The notes beneath the pieces are model-generated. The model was not told the origin of the DNA and did not search any database. It saw nothing but the letters and a program-made list of their open reading frames with translations. Made by a program: the position numbers and the translations under genes. Shown here piece after piece: positions 8,790-16,050 of a stretch of DNA of 16,308 nt (the first letter of the stretch is position 1; every line of letters begins with the position of its first letter). Location: NCBI GenBank assembly GCA_039922235.1, contig JBDSAJ010000586.1, positions 1-16,308 of the forward strand. Reading direction: 5' to 3'. The DNA is from Umezawaea sp039922235 (GTDB taxonomy: Bacteria > Actinomycetota > Actinomycetes > Mycobacteriales > Pseudonocardiaceae).

Positions 8790-8835
8790 CCTCACGATTT
8801 ACCCGCCGTGCCCGTCCGAGTGGCTGAACCGGACC

Positions 8836-10350
8836 TCACACCCCGAACAGCTCCCTGATGGGACCGATGGCGAAGTAGACGAGGAACGCGGCGGCGACCA
8901 CCCACATCAGCGGGTGCACGCTCTTGGCCCGCCCCGTCAACGTGCGCAGGAGCACGTAGCTGACGAAGCCCGCGCCGATGCCGTTGGCGATCGAGTAGGT
9001 GAACGGCATCACGACGATGGTGAGGAACGCGGGCAGCGCGATGGAGAAGTCGCTGAAGTCGATTTCCTTGACCTGCATCATCATCAGCGCGCCGACGATG
9101 ACCAGCGCGGGCGCGGCGGCCTCGACCGGGACGACCGCGTACAGCGGTGTCAGGAACATCGCGGCGAGGAACAGCAGCCCGGTGACGACGTTCGCCAGGC
9201 CCGTGCGCGCCCCTTCGGCGATGCCGGACGCGGACTCGATGTAGACCGTGTTGGACGACGAGGACGCGGCACCGCCCGCGACCGCGCCGAGGCCGTCGAC
9301 GAACAGCGCCTTGTTCACGCTGGGCAGCTGGCCGTCCTCGTCGATCAGGTCCGCTTCCTTGCCGAGGCCGGTCATCGTGCCGACGGTGTCGAAGAAGTCG
9401 GTCAGCACGAGGGTGAACACCAGCAGCGCGGCGGTGATCGCCGGGATCCTGGTCCACGCGCCGAACGACACGTCGCCGAGGAGCGACAGGTCCGGCAGGC
9501 TGAACACCTCGGTCGGCAGGGCCGGGTAGCCCAGGTTCCAGCCGAGCGGGTTGACGCCCTTCGACGGTCCGGCGTGCACGATCGCCTCGACCACGATGGA
9601 CAGCACCGTCGCGGCCAGCACGCCGATGAGGATCGCGCCCTTCACCTTGCGGGCGAACAGGATGCCGGTGACGGCCAGGCCGACCACGAACACCAGCGTC
9701 GGCCACGAGGCGATCGAGCCGTTGATGCCGAGCCCGACCGGGACCGTCGTGTTCGCCGCGTCCGGCAGCCGCCGCACGAAGCCCGCGTCCACCAGGCCGA
9801 TGAAGCAGATGAACAGGCCGATGCCGACCGCGATGGCGGCCTTCAACTCGTTCGGCACCGCGTTGAACACCGCCTGGCGGACCCCGGTCACGACCAGCAG
9901 CAGCACCACGAGGCCGTTCACCACCACCAGGCCCATGGCTTCGGGCCAGGTCATCTGCGGCACGATCGTGACCGCCACGAACGAGTTGATGCCCAGCCCG
10001 GTGGCCATCGCGAACGGCAGGTTCGCGACCAGGCCGAAGAGGATGGTCATCACGCCCGCCACCAGCGCCGTCACCGCGGCGACCTGCGTGACCGGCAGGA
10101 TCGCGCCGAGCACGTCCTTCTTGGCCCCGGCGTCGTCGACCGCGAAACTGCCGAGGATCAACGGGTTCAGCACCACGATGTAGGCCATCGTCACGAACGT
10201 GACCAGCCCGCCGCGCAACTCCCGCGCGACGGTCGAGCCCCGTTCGGAGATCTTGAAGAACCCGTCGAGCTTCGACGGCGTCGGTTTGGTCGACTCCTCG
10301 GACGACCGCGGTGCGGTCGGCTGCTGAGCCGCTGAATCCTGGGTGGCCAT
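8836..10350 (-). CDS. NCS2-family (AzgA-type) purine permease (504 aa)
   Basis: This is an integral membrane importer of the nucleobase-cation symporter 2 superfamily. AzgA-type members take up hypoxanthine, guanine or adenine with protons for purine salvage. The N-terminus is a soluble Ser/Thr/Pro-rich stretch of about 28 residues. It is followed by the first helix with TFVTMAYIVVLNP (51-63) and the GLGINSF motif (118-124). DFFDTVGTMTGL (318-329) carries the acidic substrate/proton region, and SSNTVYIESASG (365-376) is highly typical of the AzgA branch. About 12-14 hydrophobic segments are visible and the length is normal for the branch. The ATG start has AGGGG 5 nt upstream. The gene is divergent from the DUF2530 gene (77-bp gap). 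The MarR gene follows on the same strand after 58 bp to its chosen start. I see no purine riboswitch in the short upstream gap. Confidence 0.93.
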   Translation of the reverse strand: MATQDSAAQQPTAPRSSEESTKPTPSKLDGFFKISERGSTVARELRGGLVTFVTMAYIVVLNPLILGSFAVDDAGAKKDVLGAILPVTQVAAVTALVAGVMTILFGLVANLPFAMATGLGINSFVAVTIVPQMTWPEAMGLVVVNGLVVLLLVVTGVRQAVFNAVPNELKAAIAVGIGLFICFIGLVDAGFVRRLPDAANTTVPVGLGINGSIASWPTLVFVVGLAVTGILFARKVKGAILIGVLAATVLSIVVEAIVHAGPSKGVNPLGWNLGYPALPTEVFSLPDLSLLGDVSFGAWTRIPAITAALLVFTLVLTDFFDTVGTMTGLGKEADLIDEDGQLPSVNKALFVDGLGAVAGGAASSSSNTVYIESASGIAEGARTGLANVVTGLLFLAAMFLTPLYAVVPVEAAAPALVIVGALMMMQVKEIDFSDFSIALPAFLTIVVMPFTYSIANGIGAGFVSYVLLRTLTGRAKSVHPLMWVVAAAFLVYFAIGPIRELFGV

Positions 10351-10405
10351 GTCTACCCCTATCGGTACCTGGACCGGTGCCCGCAGAGCGTGCCTGATCC
10401 GTGTT

Positions 10406-10426
10406 TCAGGGAGGTAGCCTGCCTGA
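10406..10426 (+). promoter_or_regulatory. Hairpin enclosing the ribosome-binding site of the DUF2530 gene
   Basis: TCAGGGAGG (10406-10414) pairs with CCTGCCTGA (10418-10426) over nine positions with one G-G mismatch. The loop is only 3 nt (TAG). The GGGAGGT ribosome-binding site sits almost wholly in the left arm. The stem ends one base before the GTG start at 10428. If it forms in the mRNA it should limit ribosome access. Confidence 0.5.
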
Positions 10427-10427
10427 C

Positions 10428-10691
10428 GTGGCCGAACCGTCCGAACACGACTCGCTGCCGAGCCCTCCCCCGCTGCCCCCGCGGCTGGCCGACCCCGTGC
10501 CCACCATCGTCGGGGGCACAGTGCTGTGGGCGCTGGCGTTCCTCTACTTCCTGCTGTTCGACGCGGGCAACACCGTGTGGCTGTGGTCCTGCTTCACCGG
10601 CATGGTGCTCGGGATCGTCGGCTACGGCCTGTTCGCCTGGCAGCGCCGGGCCGCCCGCCGCGGGTCGAAGGGCGCCCAAACAGGGTTCTGA
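10428..10691 (+). CDS. DUF2530 family small membrane protein (87 aa)
   Basis: This is a two-helix membrane protein of unknown function, widespread in actinobacteria. A Pro-rich cytoplasmic-looking N-terminus (SLPSPPPLPPRLADPVP) leads into helix 1 (TIVGGTVLWALAFLYFLLF). A short loop (DAGNT) and helix 2 (WLWSCFTGMVLGIVGYGLF) follow, then a basic tail (AWQRRAARRGSKGAQ), which suggests that both ends are inside. I place the start at GTG 10428 (MAEPSEHDS), 12 nt after GGGAGGT. An upstream GTG at 10401 would place the ribosome-binding site inside the gene. DUF2530 is assigned from its length, its two helices and the ADPVP...LWxxAxL pattern as I recall the family. It is divergent from the purine permease and converges on the HNH gene. 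Confidence 0.85.
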   Translation: MAEPSEHDSLPSPPPLPPRLADPVPTIVGGTVLWALAFLYFLLFDAGNTVWLWSCFTGMVLGIVGYGLFAWQRRAARRGSKGAQTGF

Positions 10692-10766
10692 TCAGCCAGG
10701 CAGGGGTACCAGTCGGATGCGTCCGAGGTGTCCTCCGGGAAAGGCTGAAGTGATGCGTTCGGCGTG

Positions 10767-11870
10767 TCAGGCCGCGACCGGCTCGCGGGTGTAGGTGCGG
10801 TTGCCAGGGCTGGTCCACACGAAGGTGCCGGGGGCCGGTTGGGTCACCGTCCAGCGGGGATCCTGCTTCAAGCGGTGATGGGCTCGGCACATCACTCCCA
10901 GGTTCGCCGCCTCGGTGGGGCCTGCCGGGTAGGCGGTGGTGTGGTCGAGATCGGCGCGGCGCGCGGGTACCGAACAGCCCGGAAACACACACGTCTTGTC
11001 CCGCGCCCGGACGAAGTCGCGCAGTGCCGCCGGTGGCCGGTAGGTACGGCGACCAACCTCCACCAGCGTGCCGTGCTGGTCGGTGAGCAGGCGTCGCCAG
11101 GTCGCGTCCCCGGCGAGTTCGCGGGCGGTGTCGGCGGTAATCGGCCCGTAGCCGGCGAGTTCGCCGGGCTGATCGTCCAATCGCATCACCATCGACACCG
11201 GCACGGTCACCTGCAACGAGACCCGAACGTTGCTCGGCTTGCCCAGCAACAGGTCGCACACCACATCGGCCCGACGCTGGTCCATGGTGCGCGGGTCGTC
11301 GGGGGTCTTGGCCTGGCGGGCGATCTTGTCCACCCGCACCGCGATCGCCACCGCCTTCTCCGCCGGGACCACCGCGTACACCTTGGCCATCCCGTCGTCT
11401 TCGGCCAAGAACCCCGCACACCGCGCCGCTTTCGCCTGGGCTGCCCGGTCCCGTGCCCCGGCCGGGCCGACCCGCAGCACGATCCGCCGAGCCCGTTGCC
11501 GTAGCTGCGCCCCGGTCTGCTCGGCGGCCTTCTCCAACACCCGGTTCTCGACCTCCCGCGCCAACTCCGGCGGGAGGGACAGGGTCAGGTCGTTCACCGT
11601 CCGCACCTTGTACAGGTCGATCTCACCGCGCTCCAACGCCGCCAACGACCCCGGCAACCGCCCCATCACACTCTCGGCCAACGCGACTTGATCAGCGGCC
11701 CAGGACGACGACCACTTCAACAGCAGCGCCACCTGCTCCGCCCGATACCGACCACCATCCGAGGCGGCGATCTCGGCCATCATCCGCAACTGGTGGGCAT
11801 GCAGGGAATTGATATCACGCTGACATTCCAGCAGAGCATCCTCAAGCTGGGAGATCCCTTTGCTTTCCAT
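10767..11870 (-). CDS. DUF222 / HNH endonuclease domain protein, 13E12-like (367 aa)
   Basis: This is a probable metal-dependent DNA nuclease of the family that includes the mycobacterial 13E12 repeat proteins. Residues about 10-265 are the mostly helical DUF222 region. The C-terminal HNH domain shows CVFPGC (294-299), DLDH (307-310) with the general-base-type His, N323, C328 and HH (331-332), so the active-site set and its structural zinc cysteines look complete. The ATG at 11870 has no clear ribosome-binding site and is preceded by AT-richer DNA. These proteins are numerous and variably placed in actinomycete genomes and are often strain-specific. Here it sits between the DUF2530 gene and the sacsin-like gene and is flanked on its 5' side by a palindromic repeat element, consistent with a mobile or inserted unit. 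Its biological role in this family is not established. Confidence 0.92.
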   Translation of the reverse strand: MESKGISQLEDALLECQRDINSLHAHQLRMMAEIAASDGGRYRAEQVALLLKWSSSWAADQVALAESVMGRLPGSLAALERGEIDLYKVRTVNDLTLSLPPELAREVENRVLEKAAEQTGAQLRQRARRIVLRVGPAGARDRAAQAKAARCAGFLAEDDGMAKVYAVVPAEKAVAIAVRVDKIARQAKTPDDPRTMDQRRADVVCDLLLGKPSNVRVSLQVTVPVSMVMRLDDQPGELAGYGPITADTARELAGDATWRRLLTDQHGTLVEVGRRTYRPPAALRDFVRARDKTCVFPGCSVPARRADLDHTTAYPAGPTEAANLGVMCRAHHRLKQDPRWTVTQPAPGTFVWTSPGNRTYTREPVAA

Positions 11871-12067
11871 GGTTAAATTCTACCGATAACTCAAGATCGA
11901 CTCGATAACACAAATTGATGAACAAAGTGATGGATAATATTCCGAGGCCCGACGGAGGACACAAAACCGCTGGCCAGCCAGATGTTAACCCTGCTGATAG
12001 ATTGACCACCCACCGACTTTGCCGACTGGCCGCATGACCACGAAAGGCGAGACGACCACCACGGAAC
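11871..12067 (-). other. AT-richer intergenic stretch upstream of the HNH gene
   Basis: This 197-bp stretch holds no gene I can support. The 130 bp nearest the HNH start are clearly richer in A/T than the rest of the window (for example TGGATAATATTCC and TTAAATTCTACCGATAAC). On the minus strand TATTAT occurs near 11937 with a poor TTGTGT 19 nt upstream, a weak promoter candidate for the HNH gene. The composition suggests acquired DNA or a promoter region. Confidence 0.4.
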
Positions 12068-12185
12068 GTGGCCGATTTTACTTGGGGATTTGACCCTTAC
12101 ACTTGTCGATCGGGCAGGCTCTACGACCCTGCCCCTTTAGCCTGATAAAGGGGCAAATGAGGGGTCCCCAAGTCAAATCGGCCAC
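12068..12185. repeat. 118-bp inverted-repeat element with nested hairpins
   Basis: The terminal arms 12068-12088 (GTGGCCGATTTTACTTGGGG then A) and 12165-12185 are inverted copies matching at 20 of 21 positions. The 76-bp interior contains a perfect 9-bp hairpin (12131-12139 with 12146-12154). It also contains a competing 7-bp hairpin, GGGCAGG (12112-12118) with CCTGCCC (12128-12134). No credible coding frame fills it. It could be a MITE-like or REP-like repeat, a structured RNA, or a protein-binding cruciform. It lies 84 bp past the stop of the sacsin-like gene and 197 bp before the HNH start. Copy number elsewhere in the genome cannot be seen from here. Confidence 0.7.
12131..12154. other. 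Perfect 9-bp inner hairpin
   Basis: GCCCCTTTA (12131-12139) and TAAAGGGGC (12146-12154) flank a 6-nt loop (GCCTGA). It is nested near the centre of the larger inverted repeat. Its left arm overlaps bases 12131-12134 used by the alternative GGGCAGG/CCTGCCC hairpin, so the two cannot form together. Neither strand shows a T-run after it, so a simple intrinsic terminator is unlikely. Confidence 0.55.
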
Positions 12186-12190
12186 AGCAT

Positions 12191-12240
12191 GCTGGAAGCT
12201 GCAGTCACCGAGAATCACGGCGCTGGAAGCCGCAGCCACC
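12191..12240. repeat. Imperfect 19-bp direct repeat, 31-bp period
   Basis: GCTGGAAGCTGCAGTCACC (12191-12209) recurs as GCTGGAAGCCGCAGCCACC (12222-12240), 17 of 19 identical. A partial third unit (CACAGCCACCC) lies near 12250-12259. It occupies the short gap between the sacsin-like stop and the inverted-repeat element and has no visible coding or terminator function. Confidence 0.55.
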
Positions 12241-12268
12241 CAGCACCCCACAGCCACCCAAAAACCAA

Positions 12269-15166
12269 TCAGCCCAGCAGCGTAACCGGAGTCGGGTCGG
12301 TGATCAGGGCGGCGAACGCGTGCCGGTCAGCCCAACGACCACTGACCCACGCCAACGCACGGGCCAGACCCTCCGGCGTGTCAACAGCGTGCACGACGTC
12401 GTCAACACACCACCAGACCACCTCGTGCTCGGTCCCGTCGACGCCCACCCGCAGCTCGTCGTGCACGACGACGGTCCCGTCGGGTAGGTCGACGCCGAGC
12501 AGCTCGCAGGCCAGCCGGACCGCGCCCAGCTCGTGCCACGACACGGCGTCGCCCTCGGTCGTCGGCGCTCCGGCGACCTCTTCGGACGCCAACGGCAACG
12601 CGAGCAGTTCGGCCAAGGCCTCCGCACCACCATCCGCGGCCAGCACCCCCTCCGGCGGCAGCACCCCGAGCAACCACGGCAGATCCAGCACCACCACGTC
12701 GTCGGCGGGCACGACCGAGCCCGTCAACACCCGCACCCGATCCGGCGGATTGATACCACCCGAATCGAGCAGGTGAGCAACCTCAGCAAGCGCCGCATGC
12801 GCCCGGAACACCAACGCATCGGCCGGCTTCCGCTCCGGATCACCGAGCCTGCGCAACAGATCCCGCACATCATCGTCACCACGCACGTCCAACTCAGCGC
12901 GCACCCCAACCGCGACCAGCACATGCGAAGGCAGCCCAACATCAGGCACCACGTCATACAGCCCCGCCAACGTCTCCGCAGTAGGCAGCCGCCAGTCGCA
13001 CAACGGCACACCCTCCAGCGTCGCGTACTGCGAGAGCCACCAGCCGGTATACCCGTCCGGCACCTGCACCGCGCGCCACGTCACCGGATCGGCGGCCAGC
13101 ATCTTCAACGCAGCGGGCCACGCGTCACGAGACACCAAGTCCAAGTCGCGGATGCCAACGACGCGGGTAGGCGGTTCCGCCGACGCCGCCCACCAGTAGC
13201 CCTCGTCGGCCAGGTCGTGGTCGGGCTCGGCCGGGTCGTCGTCCACGACCACGGTGAACCCGTCGATGACGCCAATAGCGGTCAGCACAGACCGCGGCCA
13301 CTGCTCGGCGACCTTCTGGTCCAGCACACCGATCGGGGCGTCCGGTTCCAGCACGTCCAGCAGCGCCGAGTCCGGCAGCACCAGCTCGTCCGCGCGCCGC
13401 CAGTCGCCGGAACCGTCGGGCAGCACCAGTTCCGCGAGCCACGGCCGGTCGCCGGAGCGCATCCCCGAGCGGTCGACCAGGCGCAGCACCGCGCGCACCA
13501 GGTCGTGGCCGTCCATGCCGGCGTCGACCTCTTCCGCGCTGCGGTGCACGGCCTCGCGGATGGCCTCGGAGTCCAGCAGTTCCACCGGCCCGGCCTCGAC
13601 CGCGCCGAGGCGGGTCAGCAGCCGGTGCACGGCGTCGGGGTGCGCGATCCGCAGGCCCGACACGTCCACGCCCGACAGCAGGTCGAGGGTCTCCTGGTCG
13701 GCCTCCAGCAGCAGCACGCCGCGCGGGCTCGTCACGATCCGGCCGTCGGCCAGCGGAACGGGCAGGCCACCCAGGTCCTCGCGGACCTTCGAGTCGACCT
13801 CGGCGATCGGGTCCAGTTCGGCGTACAGCTGCCGCCACCAGTCCGGGTCGCCGCTCAGCCCGGCCAGCGCGTCCACGACGTCGCGCATCGTGAGCCGCCG
13901 GACTTCCAGCGCCGCCAACGCCTTCGCGTGCTCCGGGAGGGTCAGCTCGGCGTCGAGCAGGCCGGGGATCACGTCCTCCAGCAGCTCGACGAGTTCCTCG
14001 GACCCGGCGTCGAGCACCTTCGCCTTCGCGGGTGATGCCCACTCGCCGCTGGCCAGCGGCAGCCATTCGGCCGTGCGCAAGGCTTTCAGCACACCGTCCC
14101 GGAGTACACCGTCCACTTCGGACAGCGGGAAGCCGGGCAGCGGCACCAGTGCGGTCCGCTGCACGGCGGGCAGCTTCGCGACCAGCGCCGGGTAGTGCGC
14201 GGCGGCTTCGGCGAGCACGGCGTCCACGGCGGGGCCGGGCTGCACGCGCCTGCGCGACGGCTCGACCGGCAGCGTCGCCAGCAGCCGCGCGGGCAGCGAG
14301 AGCCGTTCGTCGGTGGGGGTGGGCGCGTGCAGCACCTCGTCGGACAGCACGCCGTCGGACGGCCACGCCCAGCAGATCGACCACTGCGGCCGGGTCTCGA
14401 CGCCCGCGACCAGCGACGCGGGCAGCTCACCGGACACGCGGTGCAGGACCCAGCGCGTCGAACCGTCCGGGCCGTGCAGCAGCACGACGTCGTCCGACAC
14501 GTCCTCGCGAGTCCACACCTGGCCCTCGACCTCGATGCGGCGCAGGCCGGGCAGCGCGAGCAGCAGGTCGGCGGCCTGGTCGGCGAACTCGGCCAGCAGC
14601 GCGGCCCCGTCCACCTTCAGCGGCAGCCGGACCTCGGTCGCGAACCCGTCGGGCACGTCGGCCTCGTCGCTCGGCCACACCAGCCGCAGCACGGGCACGT
14701 CACCACCGCGCGCCTCGGCCGACTCCGGCACGGCGGCACGGGTGCGCTCGGCGGAGAAGGCGACCGCGCCGGACGTCGACACGACCCTCGGCGCGTCGGT
14801 CACGGCCAGCACCGCGGCGAAGCCGACGCCGAACTGGCCGATGGTGCCGACGTTCTTGGTCGACGCGCGCAGCGAGGCGAGCGCCGTCACACCCGCGGCG
14901 TCCAGCGGCACGCCGGTGTTCGCCGCACGCAGCTCACCGTCCACAACGGACAGGCGCAGCGTGCCGAGTTCACCGCCCGCGGCGTCGGAGGCGTTCTGCG
15001 CCAGCTCGACCAGCAGCCGGTCGCGGTAGCCGCCGAGCCGCAGGTCTTCCTCGGCGTTGGCGTCCTCGCGGAACCTGGTCGGCGAACCGCGCCACGAGGC
15101 GAGCACCGAGTCGCGCAGCGCCTCCGTGCCGAAGGGGTCAAAAGGCACGAAGGGCTCCTGGGTCAC
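12269..15166 (-). CDS. Sacsin N-terminal/Hsp90-like GHKL ATPase-domain protein (965 aa)
   Basis: This is a large soluble protein with an N-terminal Hsp90/sacsin-type ATP-binding domain (about residues 15-260) and a long C-terminal region of no recognised domain. The N-box is E54-LAQ-N58-ASDA, with the catalytic-type Glu and Mg-binding Asn. The glycine-rich lid motif is GTIGQFGVGFAAVL (107-120). The usual DxGxG motif reads NTGVP at 83-87, so the adenine-contacting Asp is replaced by Asn. Sacsin-like proteins are thought to act as chaperones, but the bacterial ones have no settled function. The GTG start overlaps the stop of the DUF3027 gene (shared GTGA), so translation is coupled. Codons in the last third turn noticeably richer in T-ending forms than in the first half. 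The ATPase fold is sure, while a chaperone role is inference. Confidence 0.88.
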   Translation of the reverse strand: MTQEPFVPFDPFGTEALRDSVLASWRGSPTRFREDANAEEDLRLGGYRDRLLVELAQNASDAAGGELGTLRLSVVDGELRAANTGVPLDAAGVTALASLRASTKNVGTIGQFGVGFAAVLAVTDAPRVVSTSGAVAFSAERTRAAVPESAEARGGDVPVLRLVWPSDEADVPDGFATEVRLPLKVDGAALLAEFADQAADLLLALPGLRRIEVEGQVWTREDVSDDVVLLHGPDGSTRWVLHRVSGELPASLVAGVETRPQWSICWAWPSDGVLSDEVLHAPTPTDERLSLPARLLATLPVEPSRRRVQPGPAVDAVLAEAAAHYPALVAKLPAVQRTALVPLPGFPLSEVDGVLRDGVLKALRTAEWLPLASGEWASPAKAKVLDAGSEELVELLEDVIPGLLDAELTLPEHAKALAALEVRRLTMRDVVDALAGLSGDPDWWRQLYAELDPIAEVDSKVREDLGGLPVPLADGRIVTSPRGVLLLEADQETLDLLSGVDVSGLRIAHPDAVHRLLTRLGAVEAGPVELLDSEAIREAVHRSAEEVDAGMDGHDLVRAVLRLVDRSGMRSGDRPWLAELVLPDGSGDWRRADELVLPDSALLDVLEPDAPIGVLDQKVAEQWPRSVLTAIGVIDGFTVVVDDDPAEPDHDLADEGYWWAASAEPPTRVVGIRDLDLVSRDAWPAALKMLAADPVTWRAVQVPDGYTGWWLSQYATLEGVPLCDWRLPTAETLAGLYDVVPDVGLPSHVLVAVGVRAELDVRGDDDVRDLLRRLGDPERKPADALVFRAHAALAEVAHLLDSGGINPPDRVRVLTGSVVPADDVVVLDLPWLLGVLPPEGVLAADGGAEALAELLALPLASEEVAGAPTTEGDAVSWHELGAVRLACELLGVDLPDGTVVVHDELRVGVDGTEHEVVWWCVDDVVHAVDTPEGLARALAWVSGRWADRHAFAALITDPTPVTLLG

Positions 15167-15993
15167 TGGGTCGTGGTCTCGTTCTGCGTCTCGGTCTCGA
15201 CCTCTGCGGAATCCTCCACCGGGGCTTCAGCGACGATCTCGTTCTGCTCCACGTCGAGCTGGGCGTCGTCGTAGACGACGTCCGACACGGGGATGCCGAC
15301 GCTCATGTCGATCTCGACCTCGGAGTGCGCGCCGCAGCCGTACTCGACGTGCACCACTCGGCCGTCCGCGGGCGTCAGCTCGTTCGCGCACACGCCGAAC
15401 GCGGCGCCGAGCGAGCCCTTGATCTGCTGGTAGAAGCCGCAGCTGCCGCACGTGGCCGGCGCGCTCTTGGCCATCTCGCTCAGGGGGCCGAAGTCGCTGC
15501 CGTGCCAGCGCTCCGCGGCGTCGAGGCGGCCGTTGCGGCCGAGCACGCGCACGCGGCCGAGGCCGATCTCGCGCGAGACCTCCTCGATCGCCGGGTCCTC
15601 GGACTCCAGGTAGCCGGGCACGAGCCGCGGGTCGTCGTGGCGGGTCGGCATGAGGTCGCCCACGCCGAGGTCGCCGGCGCGGACCCGGTTCTCCCACGGC
15701 ACCCAGTCCGGCGCGACCAGCGCCTCGTTGCCGGGCAGCAGCACGACCTCGCTCACCGAGAGCGGCGTGCCCTCCCCGGCGAACGCGACCGTGACGGCCC
15801 AGTTCCAGCCGTGGTAGCCGGCGTGGTTGGCCTCGAAGAGGTGGGTGACCGAGACCGCGTCCTCACCGAGAACGCCCACATGAGCGCCGATGCGTTCCTG
15901 GCCCGCTTCCTCCTGCGCGGCGGCGCGGGCGAGATCGACGGCTGCGGAATCGGCGAGCACCGGCTGCGGCTGCTGAGTGGGCGTGGGGGTCAC
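15163..15993 (-). CDS. DUF3027 family protein with zinc-ribbon-like Cys4 (276 aa)
   Basis: This is a soluble actinobacterial protein of unknown function. The N-terminal domain holds HLFEANHAGYHGWNWAVTVA (51-70) and VVLLPGNEALVAPDWVPWENRV (83-104), both characteristic of DUF3027 as I recall it. The C-terminal part has four cysteines, TCGSCG (182, 185), GVCANE (202) and YGCGAHSE (220), spaced like a treble-clef or ribbon zinc site. The tail after residue 230 is acidic and low-complexity (VEQNEIVAEAPVEDSAEVETETQ). The GTG start at 15993 (MTPTPTQQPQPV) is chosen because the frame upstream loses family-like sequence. No ribosome-binding site precedes it, so the mRNA may be leaderless. It is first in an overlapping pair with the sacsin-like ATPase and divergent from the cyclotransferase gene. 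Confidence 0.85.
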   Translation of the reverse strand: MTPTPTQQPQPVLADSAAVDLARAAAQEEAGQERIGAHVGVLGEDAVSVTHLFEANHAGYHGWNWAVTVAFAGEGTPLSVSEVVLLPGNEALVAPDWVPWENRVRAGDLGVGDLMPTRHDDPRLVPGYLESEDPAIEEVSREIGLGRVRVLGRNGRLDAAERWHGSDFGPLSEMAKSAPATCGSCGFYQQIKGSLGAAFGVCANELTPADGRVVHVEYGCGAHSEVEIDMSVGIPVSDVVYDDAQLDVEQNEIVAEAPVEDSAEVETETQNETTTQ

Positions 15994-16050
15994 AGGTGGA
16001 TTGTGCCGCACGACTACACAGTCGCGTGCACACGTGTCACCCTTCTGGAC

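Noticed and set aside
8775..8800. Second iron-box-like string (TTAGCATACCTCA) before the MarR gene
   Set aside because: It can be aligned to the iron-box half-site only with a one-base gap and extra mismatches, so it is more likely a promoter element or an unrelated operator.
8914..10335. Plus-strand frame of 473 codons opposite the purine permease
   Set aside because: The His/Asp/Arg/Gln-rich composition is the mirror of hydrophobic membrane codons. It is not a plausible protein.
10351..10405. Possible purine riboswitch upstream of the permease
   Set aside because: The gap is too short and lacks the conserved three-way junction features. Only a GGTACC and minor inverted repeats are visible.
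12103..12285. 60-codon plus-strand frame through the inverted-repeat element
   Set aside because: It has no ribosome-binding site and its composition follows the hairpins and direct repeats. It runs into the sacsin-like stop region antisense. Not supported as a gene.
12533..14035. Plus-strand 500-codon frame opposite the sacsin-like gene
   Set aside because: Antisense shadow. The minus-strand frame carries the GHKL gene body continuously.
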